Shown in pieces: positions 1 to 6,144 of a stretch of DNA of 15,723 nt. The translations under genes and the position numbers were made by a program. Below the pieces are notes generated by a model. It was not told the DNA's origin. It worked only from the letters and a program-made list of their open reading frames with translations, and did no database searches. This DNA is from Caryophanales bacterium UBA1624 (GTDB taxonomy: Bacteria > Bacillota_I > Bacilli_A > RFN20 > CAG-826). The DNA is taken from contig DCMK01000017.1 of NCBI GenBank assembly GCA_002321395.1, forward strand, positions 1 to 15,723. The letters are read 5' to 3'. How positions within the stretch are numbered: position 1 is the stretch's first letter; each line of letters opens with the position of its first letter.

Positions 1-243
1 CAGAAGGACCGTGACGGATTCGGTTTTTTCAACGATGGACTTGATGCGCGCGACCAGCTCCGAATACACGTGTTTCATATCCCCGTTGGGTGGGAATTTG
101 TCATATCCTCCGTAGAGGGATTTCCGAACCTCGTCCGCGGCCATGACCAAGACGGTTTCCTTTGGGTGCGAGGAGGCATAATTCTTCGACCAAGTGGATT
201 TTCCGATCCCCGCGGGTCCGCAAACGAAAATGAGCTTTTTCAT
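1..243 (-). CDS. P-loop kinase (AAA_33 / polynucleotide-kinase-like), 3' end cut by window edge
   Basis: The first 81 codons of a minus-strand gene are visible; the rest lies before position 1. The protein opens with MKKLIFVCGPAGIGKSTW, a beta strand running into a Walker A loop (GPAGIGKST, residues 9-17). An AADEVR segment follows at about residues 35-40, where T4 polynucleotide kinase and its relatives have a similar acidic/arginine motif. The start is the only ATG placed just before the Walker strand. There is no Shine-Dalgarno site, and a TATAAT box lies 9 nt upstream, so the mRNA is probably almost leaderless. The protein resembles the complete kinase at 6143-6631 in design (Walker A at the extreme N terminus, GKSTW) but is clearly divergent. 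The substrate cannot be told from the sequence: nucleic acid 5'-OH, nucleoside or another small molecule are all possible. The fold call is fairly safe; the function is open. Confidence 0.75.
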   Translation of the reverse strand, partial: MKKLIFVCGPAGIGKSTWSKNYASSHPKETVLVMAADEVRKSLYGGYDKFPPNGDMKHVYSELVARIKSIVEKTESVTVLL

Positions 244-252
244 ACCACGGCA

Positions 253-258
253 ATTATA
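253..258 (-). promoter_or_regulatory. -10 box for the truncated kinase gene
   Basis: Reading the minus strand, a perfect TATAAT lies at 258-253 and the start codon begins at 243, after a 9-nt gap. With +1 placed 7 nt after the box, the transcript starts about 3 nt before the ATG. No convincing -35 hexamer is seen 16-18 bp upstream. This promoter diverges from the one at 337-345. Confidence 0.55.
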
Positions 259-336
259 AACGTCCCTCGATTTCTTTATTAAGAGCCGTTGTTGCTCCTA
301 GTTCCATGTTATTTTCCTTTTTTGTTTTGAAAAGAT

Positions 337-345
337 TGCTACAAT
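337..345 (+). promoter_or_regulatory. Extended -10 promoter of the DtxR-like gene
   Basis: TGCTACAAT is an extended -10 (TG, one base, then TACAAT at 340-345). Transcription starting 7 nt after the box would begin at 352, exactly on the ATG, giving a leaderless message. The -35 region is only T-rich. This placement argues against the GTG at 346 as the start codon, because that GTG would not be inside the transcript. Confidence 0.55.
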
Positions 346-351
346 GTGGCC

Positions 352-729
352 ATGATAACAAACAAGAAACCATCGAAGGCCATGGAAGATTTTTTGGAGG
401 CCCTTTTGATGCTTGAAGAAGAGGGCAAGCCCCTTGAGACCACTTTGGTTGCCGAGATGCTTGAGATCTCCAAACCCGCCGTTCATCAAATGGGGCATGA
501 GCTGATCGATCGCGGCTATATCACCCGCAAAGATTACGGGGACATGACTTTGCTTCCCGCGGGGAGGGAAATCGCGAAAGCAACGTTGCATCGCCACCGT
601 GTCTTGAAGGCTTATCTTCTTTCCCTTGGCGTGTCGAAAGAAACGGCCGAGCACGATTGCTGCCTGATGGAGCACGTCGTTTCCGATGAAACCTTCCACG
701 CCATGGAACGGACCATGGAGAAAAAATAA
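352..729 (+). CDS. DtxR/MntR-family metal-dependent transcriptional repressor (short form)
   Basis: This 125-residue protein has an N-terminal winged helix (about residues 8-70; recognition region around SKPAVHQMGHELIDRGYI) followed by the metal-binding/dimerisation helices. There is no C-terminal SH3-like domain, as in MntR. Likely metal ligands by alignment from memory are D13 and E16 (in MEDFLEA, as in MntR D8/E11), H82 (HRHRVL), and C104, E107 and H108 (CLMEHVVSDE). The last three match the Cys-x-x-Glu-His of iron-sensing DtxR rather than MntR, which has Glu where C104 sits. It should bind DNA when loaded with Fe(II) or Mn(II) and control metal uptake; no transporter gene is adjacent. ATG 352 is preferred to GTG 346 because of the -10 box at 340-345. 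A strong terminator follows, so the gene is monocistronic. The family is clear; metal and targets are not. Confidence 0.85.
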   Translation: MITNKKPSKAMEDFLEALLMLEEEGKPLETTLVAEMLEISKPAVHQMGHELIDRGYITRKDYGDMTLLPAGREIAKATLHRHRVLKAYLLSLGVSKETAEHDCCLMEHVVSDETFHAMERTMEKK

Positions 730-747
730 CAAGTTCGTGCTAAATCC

Positions 748-772
748 GGACGGGGGATCCCCGTCCTTTTTT
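748..772 (+). terminator. Rho-independent terminator after the DtxR-like gene
   Basis: An 8-bp G/C-rich stem (GGACGGGG at 748-755 with CCCCGTCC at 759-766, loop GAT) is followed directly by six T residues. It sits 19 nt after the TAA stop and separates this gene from glnA. Confidence 0.9.
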
Positions 773-791
773 GATATTGGAATAGCAAAAA

Positions 792-815
792 GGAGCAAAA
801 ACTAATTTTTACTCC
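792..815. promoter_or_regulatory. Dyad element 1 upstream of glnA (candidate operator)
   Basis: This is an imperfect palindrome: GGAGCAAAAA, a 4-bp centre, then TTTTTACTCC. The outer arms match over GGAG/CTCC and AAAAA/TTTTT with one mismatch pair between them. A second copy of the same design lies at 856-880. It is upstream of the predicted glnA start at about 901, so it acts as DNA, not as part of the mRNA. It does not match the GlnR box (TGTNA-N7-TNACA). Confidence 0.5.
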
Positions 816-855
816 AAAAAAACATTCGACAGTATCCCATATTTTCATCTTGTAA

Positions 856-880
856 GGAGCAAGAACTTGATTTTTACTCC
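856..880. promoter_or_regulatory. Dyad element 2 overlapping the glnA -35 region (candidate operator)
   Basis: GGAGCAAGAAC and TTTTTACTCC face each other around 868, making a second version of the 792-815 palindrome. Its centre covers the predicted -35 hexamer (TTGATT at 867-872), a classic position for a repressor site. The two centres are about 64 bp apart, close to six helical turns, so proteins bound at both would lie on the same face of the DNA. The regulator is unknown. Confidence 0.5.
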
Positions 881-894
881 CGCTATTTCATAAT
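867..894 (+). promoter_or_regulatory. glnA promoter
   Basis: TTGATT (867-872), a 16-bp spacer and CATAAT (889-894) predict a start near 901 and a leader of about 29 nt. The leader carries a strong AAAGGAGG Shine-Dalgarno site ending at 925, a short 4 nt before the ATG. The -35 lies inside dyad element 2. Confidence 0.6.
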
Positions 895-929
895 TTTCGT
901 CCGTAATAGAGCCGTGAAAAGGAGGCTTT

Positions 930-2273
930 ATGAGGAAATATAGCAAGGACGATATTCTTCGGATGGCGAAAGAGGAGGGCGTATCCTACGTTAGGCTCCA
1001 ATTCACCGACATTTTAGGGACGATCAAAGCCGTTGAGATTTCGGTCGTTCAGTTGGAAGACGCGTTGGACAACAAAATCATTTTCGACGGTAGCTCCATC
1101 GAAGGATTTGTCCGCATCAAGGAAGCCGATATGGTCCTCCATCCCGATTACGATACGTGGATGATTTTGGATTTTGAGGACGATACGCACGGAAAAGTGG
1201 CCCGCCTTATCTGCGATGTCTATACCTCTTATGGAAAGCCTTTCCCCGGCGACCCGCGTTACATTCTCAAACGTCAGGTCAAACGGATGAACGAAATGGG
1301 GTTTGCCAACTTGGATGTTGGTTTCGAACCGGAGTTCTTCTTGTTCAAGCTCGATGAAAAAGGCCGTCCCACGATGGATCCCGTAGACAGAGGGTCTTAT
1401 TTCGATTTGTCCCCTTTGGATGGCGCGGAGTATATCCGCAGGGACATTGCGTTGGAGCTGGAGAAACTTGGGTTTGAAATCCAAACCGCCCATCATGAGG
1501 TCGCTCCGGGGCAAGAGGAAATCAATTTCCGTTTCGACCATGTCGTGGAGGCCTGCGATCACGTTCAAACGTTTAAGCAAGTTGTGAAATTCATCGCCCG
1601 GAAAAACGGTTATCTCGCCACGTTTATGCCCAAACCGATTTTTGGAATCAATGGGTCGGGCATGCACACGAATTGTTCCCTTTCGGATAAAGATGGAGCC
1701 AATTTGTTTTATGACGCCAATGATCCTATGAAGCTTTCCCTTCTTTGCCGGAAGTGGATCAGCGGCATCATTTCCCATGCGAGGGGTTTCGCCGCGGTGA
1801 CCAATCCGACGATCAATTCTTACAAGAGGCTTGTCCCTGGGTATGAGGCTCCCTGCTATGTCTGCTGGAGCGATGCCAACCGTTCCGCGATGATCCGCAT
1901 CCCCGCTAGCCGCGGGAAGGGAACCCGCACCGAGCTGCGCAATGTCGATGGGACGGCCAATCCGTATTTGGCTTTGGCTGTTATTCTAGCTTCGGGCTTG
2001 GATGGGATCGCGAATTTGAAGGAAGGGGATTTGATCAAACCCGTCTACGACAACATTTTCGCTTTGACCCGCGAGCAAAGGGAAGCCCAAGGGATTCCGA
2101 ACCTCCCGGAAAACTTGAAAGACGCTTTGAAAGCCTTGGAAGCCGATCCGCTCATGAAGGAGACCCTCGGAGACCATACGTTCGAAAAGTACATGGAAGC
2201 CAAGTCGATTGAGTGGGACCATTACCGGACTTTGATTACGGATTGGGAATTGCAATCCTACCTCGATAAGTGA
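930..2273 (+). CDS. glnA: Glutamine synthetase, type I (GSI-alpha-like)
   Basis: The enzyme makes glutamine from glutamate, ammonia and ATP and is the cytoplasmic entry point for nitrogen. At 447 residues it has the length of the Bacillus enzyme (about 444). Diagnostic stretches are FTDILGTIK (25-33), DGSSIEGFVRI (53-63), the metal-binding GFEPEFFLF (131-139, with E133 and E135), HHEVAPGQEEI, NGSGMHTNCS, the PGYEAP flap and RIPASRGKGTRTELR. R62 is at the same position as B. subtilis Arg62, a residue involved in glutamine feedback inhibition in that enzyme. There is no sign of the adenylylation-type (GSI-beta) insert. The start is fixed by the AAAGGAGG site. Regulation looks local: two dyad elements sit over and upstream of the promoter. 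No clear terminator follows, only a small GGCC-TAAA-GGCC hairpin without a T-run. Confidence 0.97.
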   Translation: MRKYSKDDILRMAKEEGVSYVRLQFTDILGTIKAVEISVVQLEDALDNKIIFDGSSIEGFVRIKEADMVLHPDYDTWMILDFEDDTHGKVARLICDVYTSYGKPFPGDPRYILKRQVKRMNEMGFANLDVGFEPEFFLFKLDEKGRPTMDPVDRGSYFDLSPLDGAEYIRRDIALELEKLGFEIQTAHHEVAPGQEEINFRFDHVVEACDHVQTFKQVVKFIARKNGYLATFMPKPIFGINGSGMHTNCSLSDKDGANLFYDANDPMKLSLLCRKWISGIISHARGFAAVTNPTINSYKRLVPGYEAPCYVCWSDANRSAMIRIPASRGKGTRTELRNVDGTANPYLALAVILASGLDGIANLKEGDLIKPVYDNIFALTREQREAQGIPNLPENLKDALKALEADPLMKETLGDHTFEKYMEAKSIEWDHYRTLITDWELQSYLDK

Positions 2274-2278
2274 AAGGA

Positions 2279-2308
2279 TTGGCCTAAAGGCCTTAAGAAA
2301 GATAGAAT
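2279..2308 (+). promoter_or_regulatory. Promoter of the flavoprotein pair
   Basis: TTGGCC (2279-2284), an 18-bp spacer and TAGAAT (2303-2308) end 8 nt before the ATG at 2317, predicting a start at about 2315 and an almost leaderless mRNA. No Shine-Dalgarno site is present. The -35 overlaps a small hairpin (GGCC TAAA GGCC, 2281-2292). Confidence 0.5.
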
Positions 2309-2316
2309 AACGTTCC

Positions 2317-3492
2317 ATGGACATTGCGATTATCGGGTCTTCCGGCGCTGGACTGCCGTGTTCTATCTTCCTAAAAAAGAAGCATCCCGACTGGAATGTT
2401 TCCGTTTTTGATCACAACCTTAAAGTCGGGAAAAAGCTTTTGGCTACCGGAAATGGGCACTGCAATTTGCTCAATATCTCAGCTAGGCCAGAGGACTATA
2501 ACTGCCCAGAGTTCCTCGCTCCGTATTTTTTGAAATTCCCATACGCAAAGCTGATAGACGCCTTGAATTCGCTGGGAATCGCCACGATGGAAATGGGCGA
2601 TTTGGTTTATCCGTTGAGCTTTTCGTCAAATGGGTATGTGGATGCGTTGGCGTCCCTTTCGCAACAGTTGGGAAATCGTTTTCATCTTGGGGTCCGCATA
2701 CTCGATTACAAAAAACGCGGCAATGGATATTTATTAACCACGAATTGCGGGGATTTTGCATGCGATAAAATCATTTTTGCAACCGGAGGCAAAAGCGGGA
2801 AGAATCTTGGCTCGGACGGTTCCTTATTCCCAGTTTTCGAAAAGCACTGCTATTCCATTTCGCCTTTGAAACCCGGCCTTTGCCCGATTGTGGTGAAAGA
2901 GGATGTTTCCCGTTTGTCTGGGCTTCGTCATCGAGCCTGCGTCTATTCTTACTCGGGGACTGGTGAAAATCGGACTTTGGTGCATGAAGAAGAAGGTGAA
3001 GTCCTTTTCAAAAAAGACGGGCTTTCCGGAATCGTCATCTTCAATACGGAAAGAATGTACGCGCATTCCTCTGAAGGGAGCTTTGAGATCGTTCTTGATC
3101 TGTTCCCGGATTATCGTTCAGAGGAGCTGAGCGGCCTTCTTCTTGCCCTTCAAAAAGCAAATCCTGCTTTTGCCGCCTCCTTCTTGTCTTTGCCTTTATT
3201 CGATTATTGCTTGAAACGCAGTGGTCTTTCCAAACTGGAGGAGGGGGATTTTGCTCGTTTTGCCAAAACCCTGAAATCCCTCCTCTTCCATCCTAAGGCC
3301 GTTTATCCATTTGAGGATTCTCAGGTCACCATTGGCGGAATTGAGATTTCAAACCTGCTGCCGACGTTGGAATCAAAAAAAGAGAAGGGGGTCTTCTTTT
3401 TGGGCGAGGTCTTAAATGTTGATGGCCCTTGCGGAGGTTTCAATTTAGAATGGTGCCTGATCAGCGCCATCGCTTTAGCCAGTGAATTATGA
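2317..3492 (+). CDS. FAD-dependent oxidoreductase, HI0933/BaiN-like (aminoacetone-oxidase-type) family
   Basis: This 391-residue flavoprotein has an N-terminal Rossmann strand-loop (MDIAIIGSSGAG), then VGKKLLATGNGHCNLLN at about 37-53, which is the signature of the HI0933/COG2081 family. An IIFATGGKSG dinucleotide-binding strand follows, and near the C terminus comes NVDGPCGGFNLEW, matching the family's VDGxTGGYNLQ element. The reaction is unknown; family members have been proposed as reductases or aminoacetone oxidases. The dinucleotide loop reads G-S-S-G-A-G where the family normally has GxGxxG, so the second conserved glycine is Ser9. The base composition is more A/T-rich than the neighbours. 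The gene overlaps the next one by 4 nt (ATGA), implying translational coupling. Family call firm, substrate unknown. Confidence 0.85.
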   Translation: MDIAIIGSSGAGLPCSIFLKKKHPDWNVSVFDHNLKVGKKLLATGNGHCNLLNISARPEDYNCPEFLAPYFLKFPYAKLIDALNSLGIATMEMGDLVYPLSFSSNGYVDALASLSQQLGNRFHLGVRILDYKKRGNGYLLTTNCGDFACDKIIFATGGKSGKNLGSDGSLFPVFEKHCYSISPLKPGLCPIVVKEDVSRLSGLRHRACVYSYSGTGENRTLVHEEEGEVLFKKDGLSGIVIFNTERMYAHSSEGSFEIVLDLFPDYRSEELSGLLLALQKANPAFAASFLSLPLFDYCLKRSGLSKLEEGDFARFAKTLKSLLFHPKAVYPFEDSQVTIGGIEISNLLPTLESKKEKGVFFLGEVLNVDGPCGGFNLEWCLISAIALASEL

Positions 3493-5048
3493 AATACGTT
3501 GTGAACGATGTCATATTGCAGCCCGACGATTCCGAGAGGGAAATCCGCCGGAAGATAGCGACCCGCCTTTCGATCACCCCAGAGAGCTTCCGCTATGAGA
3601 TCGTGAACCGGAATATCGATTGCGTGGATGGGAAAACTTATTACTCGATCAAGGCGATCGTGGATACGAGCGCTTTTATCCGCGATACGCGCATCGGCTT
3701 TTTCGGCCCCGTTGATTCCTTGGTGATCCAGCCGACTCGTTTCAAAGAAAGGCCCATCATCGTGGGTGCGGGCATCGCGGGTCTGTTCTGCGCTTATGTT
3801 CTAGCAAAAGCCGGCGCTCGCCCCATCGTACTGGAGCAAGGCGGGGATTTCTCTGACCGTGAACATGAAATCGGCGAATTCGAGGCCAACGGGAAGGGGA
3901 CTTCTTTCTCTTACGCCAACGGTTTAGGCGGATTTTCCGGTTTCTGCGGCGGGGTGGTTTTCTCCGATCGTCTTACCGCCTTCGGGCAGTTTGCTTTGGA
4001 TACCTTCTTGGAATTCGGCGCTCCGAAGACTCTTTCTTTGGATGGCACCTCGTGCTTAAGCGCGAAAGAAGCCCAAAATGTGATGCGGGCGCTCTCCAAC
4101 CAAATCATCGCTTATGGGGGCGAGATCCTTCTCCATAAAAAAGTGACCCAGATTCTGACTTCCTTTGGGAAGGTCGTCGGGGTCCGCGGAGAAGATCCTT
4201 CCGGAAAGAAGTTCGCCTATAAGAGCAAGATGGTCGTCTTGGCTTCTGGGAATCCCACCTCTTCTTTCTTGTCCTGTTTGAAAGAATCGAAAGTCAAGTT
4301 GGAAGAGAGGCCTTTCTATTTTGGCGTGATGGGGGAATTGCCTTTGAAAGACGTTTGCCAGGCGGTTTACCGCTCCGATCATGTTCCCGATGGTCTCCCG
4401 ATGTTCCGCTTCAACAAAGAAGGGACGACTTCCACCGGGAGGAAAAGCAAGATTTTCTGCCTTTTCCCAGGCGGGAAAGCCGTGGACTATTCCTCCAGAC
4501 CGGGGGAGATGCTGATCGAAGGAGGCTTCCCGAATTCCGGGAGCCGAAACGTCCTCATCTCCGTTTTGCTTCGGGTCGACGAAAAGGATAAGGCCCATTT
4601 CCAAGGAACGGACGCCTTGCGATTCTTTCAGAATTTCTATGGTTCCCTTTATCAATCCTCGAACCCCTTCTACGCGCCGGTTCAAACGATTAAAGATTTC
4701 TTATCCGCTTCCGAGCCCCTTAAGCTTGGGAAGGTGAAGCCGACGTATAAACCCGGCGTCTATTTGCTGAATATTGCATCCACGTGTCCATCCTTTTTGA
4801 AAAAAGACCTGGATGAGGTCGTTACGAATTTCCGCAAAAGCTTTCCTGGTTGCAACAGTGGAGACGATTTGATTTTGGGCTTTACGTGCGGGAAAACATC
4901 CCCAATCGGTGTGTGGCAGGACGAGGATTTCCACACTTCCATCAAAGGTTTGCGCGCCGCGCTCCCCCCGGCTTGCAAAGAAGAGACCGTTTTGGATGAA
5001 GCGAGTCGGGGAATTGCTTGCGCATTCAGTATACTGAATCGTGACTGA
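3489..5048 (+). CDS. FAD-dependent dehydrogenase, COG2509-like
   Basis: At 519 residues, this protein has an N-terminal segment of about 85 residues typical of the COG2509 family, then the FAD-binding loop RPIIVGAGIAGLFCAYVLAKAG (GAGIAG at 93-98). A second nucleotide-binding strand reads MVVLASGNP. The C-terminal half contains ILGFTCGKTSPIGV, which I expect to lie near the flavin. The segment after the first motif is glycine-rich (NGLGGFSGFCGG) and is less like the usual EGGAGTFSDGKL of the family. The start codon overlaps the stop of the upstream flavoprotein (ATGA), so the two are made together and may act in one pathway. The biochemical role of the family is not established. The next promoter begins only 8 nt after the stop, with no terminator between them. 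Confidence 0.82.
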   Translation: MKYVVNDVILQPDDSEREIRRKIATRLSITPESFRYEIVNRNIDCVDGKTYYSIKAIVDTSAFIRDTRIGFFGPVDSLVIQPTRFKERPIIVGAGIAGLFCAYVLAKAGARPIVLEQGGDFSDREHEIGEFEANGKGTSFSYANGLGGFSGFCGGVVFSDRLTAFGQFALDTFLEFGAPKTLSLDGTSCLSAKEAQNVMRALSNQIIAYGGEILLHKKVTQILTSFGKVVGVRGEDPSGKKFAYKSKMVVLASGNPTSSFLSCLKESKVKLEERPFYFGVMGELPLKDVCQAVYRSDHVPDGLPMFRFNKEGTTSTGRKSKIFCLFPGGKAVDYSSRPGEMLIEGGFPNSGSRNVLISVLLRVDEKDKAHFQGTDALRFFQNFYGSLYQSSNPFYAPVQTIKDFLSASEPLKLGKVKPTYKPGVYLLNIASTCPSFLKKDLDEVVTNFRKSFPGCNSGDDLILGFTCGKTSPIGVWQDEDFHTSIKGLRAALPPACKEETVLDEASRGIACAFSILNRD

Positions 5049-5055
5049 CTTCTCG

Positions 5056-5084
5056 TTGACTATCGAGCGGAGATAGATTTTAAT
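5056..5084 (+). promoter_or_regulatory. Promoter of the membrane protein gene
   Basis: TTGACT (5056-5061), a 17-bp spacer and TTTAAT (5079-5084) form the most canonical sigma-70-type promoter in the window. The predicted start is near 5091, giving a leader of about 52 nt. The leader begins with a small hairpin (TGCCC TAAA GGGCA, 5100-5113) and ends with an AGAGGT ribosome site at 5131-5136. Confidence 0.65.
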
Positions 5085-5142
5085 ATTGAGGCTGTTCTTT
5101 GCCCTAAAGGGCAGTGTTCATCGTATCGAAAGAGGTCGCATC

Positions 5143-6099
5143 ATGAAGTATTCTTCGACAGTACGCATTCTCAACTTGGTTTTGTTCCTCGCCTTGTTCG
5201 CGGGGTTCGTCGCCCTTGGAATTTGGGCGGGTATTTTGGTCACCCCGTTCATCATTCGCGGCTATGGCCCCATTGACTTGCCCGACATGAGCTTGGCTTT
5301 GCCTTGGGAGCTCGGCGCATTCGGCTTGGCCGGGGCGCTGATGAGCTTGTTCGGTTTGGTCCTTTCCTTGAAGGGCGTCATCAAAGGCAATGACGATCGC
5401 TGCGTCCGCGATGCCATCTCCTGCTACATCGGATTGGGCTTCATCGCCGCTTTGTTCCTTTTCCTCAACGGCGCCTGGCTCTACCGCTTGACCACGACCA
5501 ACTTCGGATATTCCGAACTCGGATTCGCCATCGCCTTCTTCCTTGTCGTGGCCATCATCCTTATCATCGGTGTCAACGTGCCCTTCGTCAAAATGCATGG
5601 CGATGACGTCAACCAGAATTCCCAGATGACTCTTTTGTCCTCCGTTTCCTTGTCCGTCAACTTCGGAATCGCCCTCCCCGGCATCCTTGCCCTTGCCTTC
5701 TCCAACGGCCAGGGCGCGAGCAACTACATCATGCCCAAGCTTTACGCCTTCGCCCTTGCTCCCGCGGCGGCTGCTTTATTCTCGCTTATCGCTTTACTTC
5801 GTTACCGCAAAGGCGAAAAAACCGGGCTTGTCAGCAAGCTCAATGGCTTCTTGTTCGAAGGCTCTCTTCTCGTGGATGGCGCCGCCTTGCTCTCCGCTGG
5901 CGTCTTCTCCTACGTCTTCGCTCAAGAAACGAGCTCCGCGAAGACCTCCTTCGTTTCTTCTTCTTGGAACAAACCGGATGTGAATTACATGGATTTCTCG
6001 GTTATGTCTTGGATTCTTGGCGGGGCGGTTGTCCTTCTCGCCTTGATCCTCATCGTCTCCACCGTCCGATCCAGCAAATCCGGCAAAGCTTCTTCCTGA
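5143..6099 (+). CDS. Multi-pass membrane protein of unknown function
   Basis: I do not recognise this 318-residue protein. From the ATG at 5143 it contains about eight hydrophobic stretches long enough to cross the membrane. Examples are LNLVLFLALFAGFVALGIWA, then LGAFGLAGALMSLFGLVLSL, IGLGFIAALFLFLNGAWLY, IAFFLVVAIILIIGVNVPF, LAPAAAALFSLIAL, and near the end WILGGAVVLLALILIVSTV. A short polar Ser/Lys tail follows. No transporter signature, active-site motif or soluble domain is visible. A reading frame extends upstream to a TTG at 5086, but that lies before the predicted transcription start, and 5143 has an AGAGGT site 6 nt away, so 5143 is chosen. The gene has its own promoter and terminator and is therefore a single-gene unit. 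It could be a lineage-specific membrane protein. Confidence 0.75.
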   Translation: MKYSSTVRILNLVLFLALFAGFVALGIWAGILVTPFIIRGYGPIDLPDMSLALPWELGAFGLAGALMSLFGLVLSLKGVIKGNDDRCVRDAISCYIGLGFIAALFLFLNGAWLYRLTTTNFGYSELGFAIAFFLVVAIILIIGVNVPFVKMHGDDVNQNSQMTLLSSVSLSVNFGIALPGILALAFSNGQGASNYIMPKLYAFALAPAAAALFSLIALLRYRKGEKTGLVSKLNGFLFEGSLLVDGAALLSAGVFSYVFAQETSSAKTSFVSSSWNKPDVNYMDFSVMSWILGGAVVLLALILIVSTVRSSKSGKASS

Positions 6100-6114
6100 T
6101 TCGAAATCGATTCG

Positions 6115-6144
6115 AAAAAAGGCGCATCGACCGGTGCGCCTTTT
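6115..6144. terminator. Bidirectional terminator between convergent genes
   Basis: AAAAAAGGCGCA (6115-6126), an 8-nt loop, then TGCGCCTTTT form a 6-bp G/C stem flanked by A- and T-runs, so it can stop transcription on both strands. It ends the membrane protein gene on plus and the kinase gene on minus, whose stop codon overlaps its T-run. Confidence 0.88.

Noticed and set aside
70..282. Plus-strand open frame of 70 codons
   Set aside because: It is antisense to the P-loop kinase, whose Walker A motif shows the minus strand is the coding one.
346..351. GTG start two codons upstream for the DtxR-like gene
   Set aside because: It touches the -10 box, so it would not be inside the transcript; ATG 352 coincides with the predicted start and keeps the family N terminus.
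780..929. Possible GlnR or TnrA box upstream of glnA
   Set aside because: No TGTNA-N7-TNACA pattern was found; the palindromes present have a different sequence.
5086..5142. TTG start giving a longer membrane protein
   Set aside because: It lies inside or before the predicted promoter start, while ATG 5143 has an AGAGGT site at good spacing and begins just before the first hydrophobic span.
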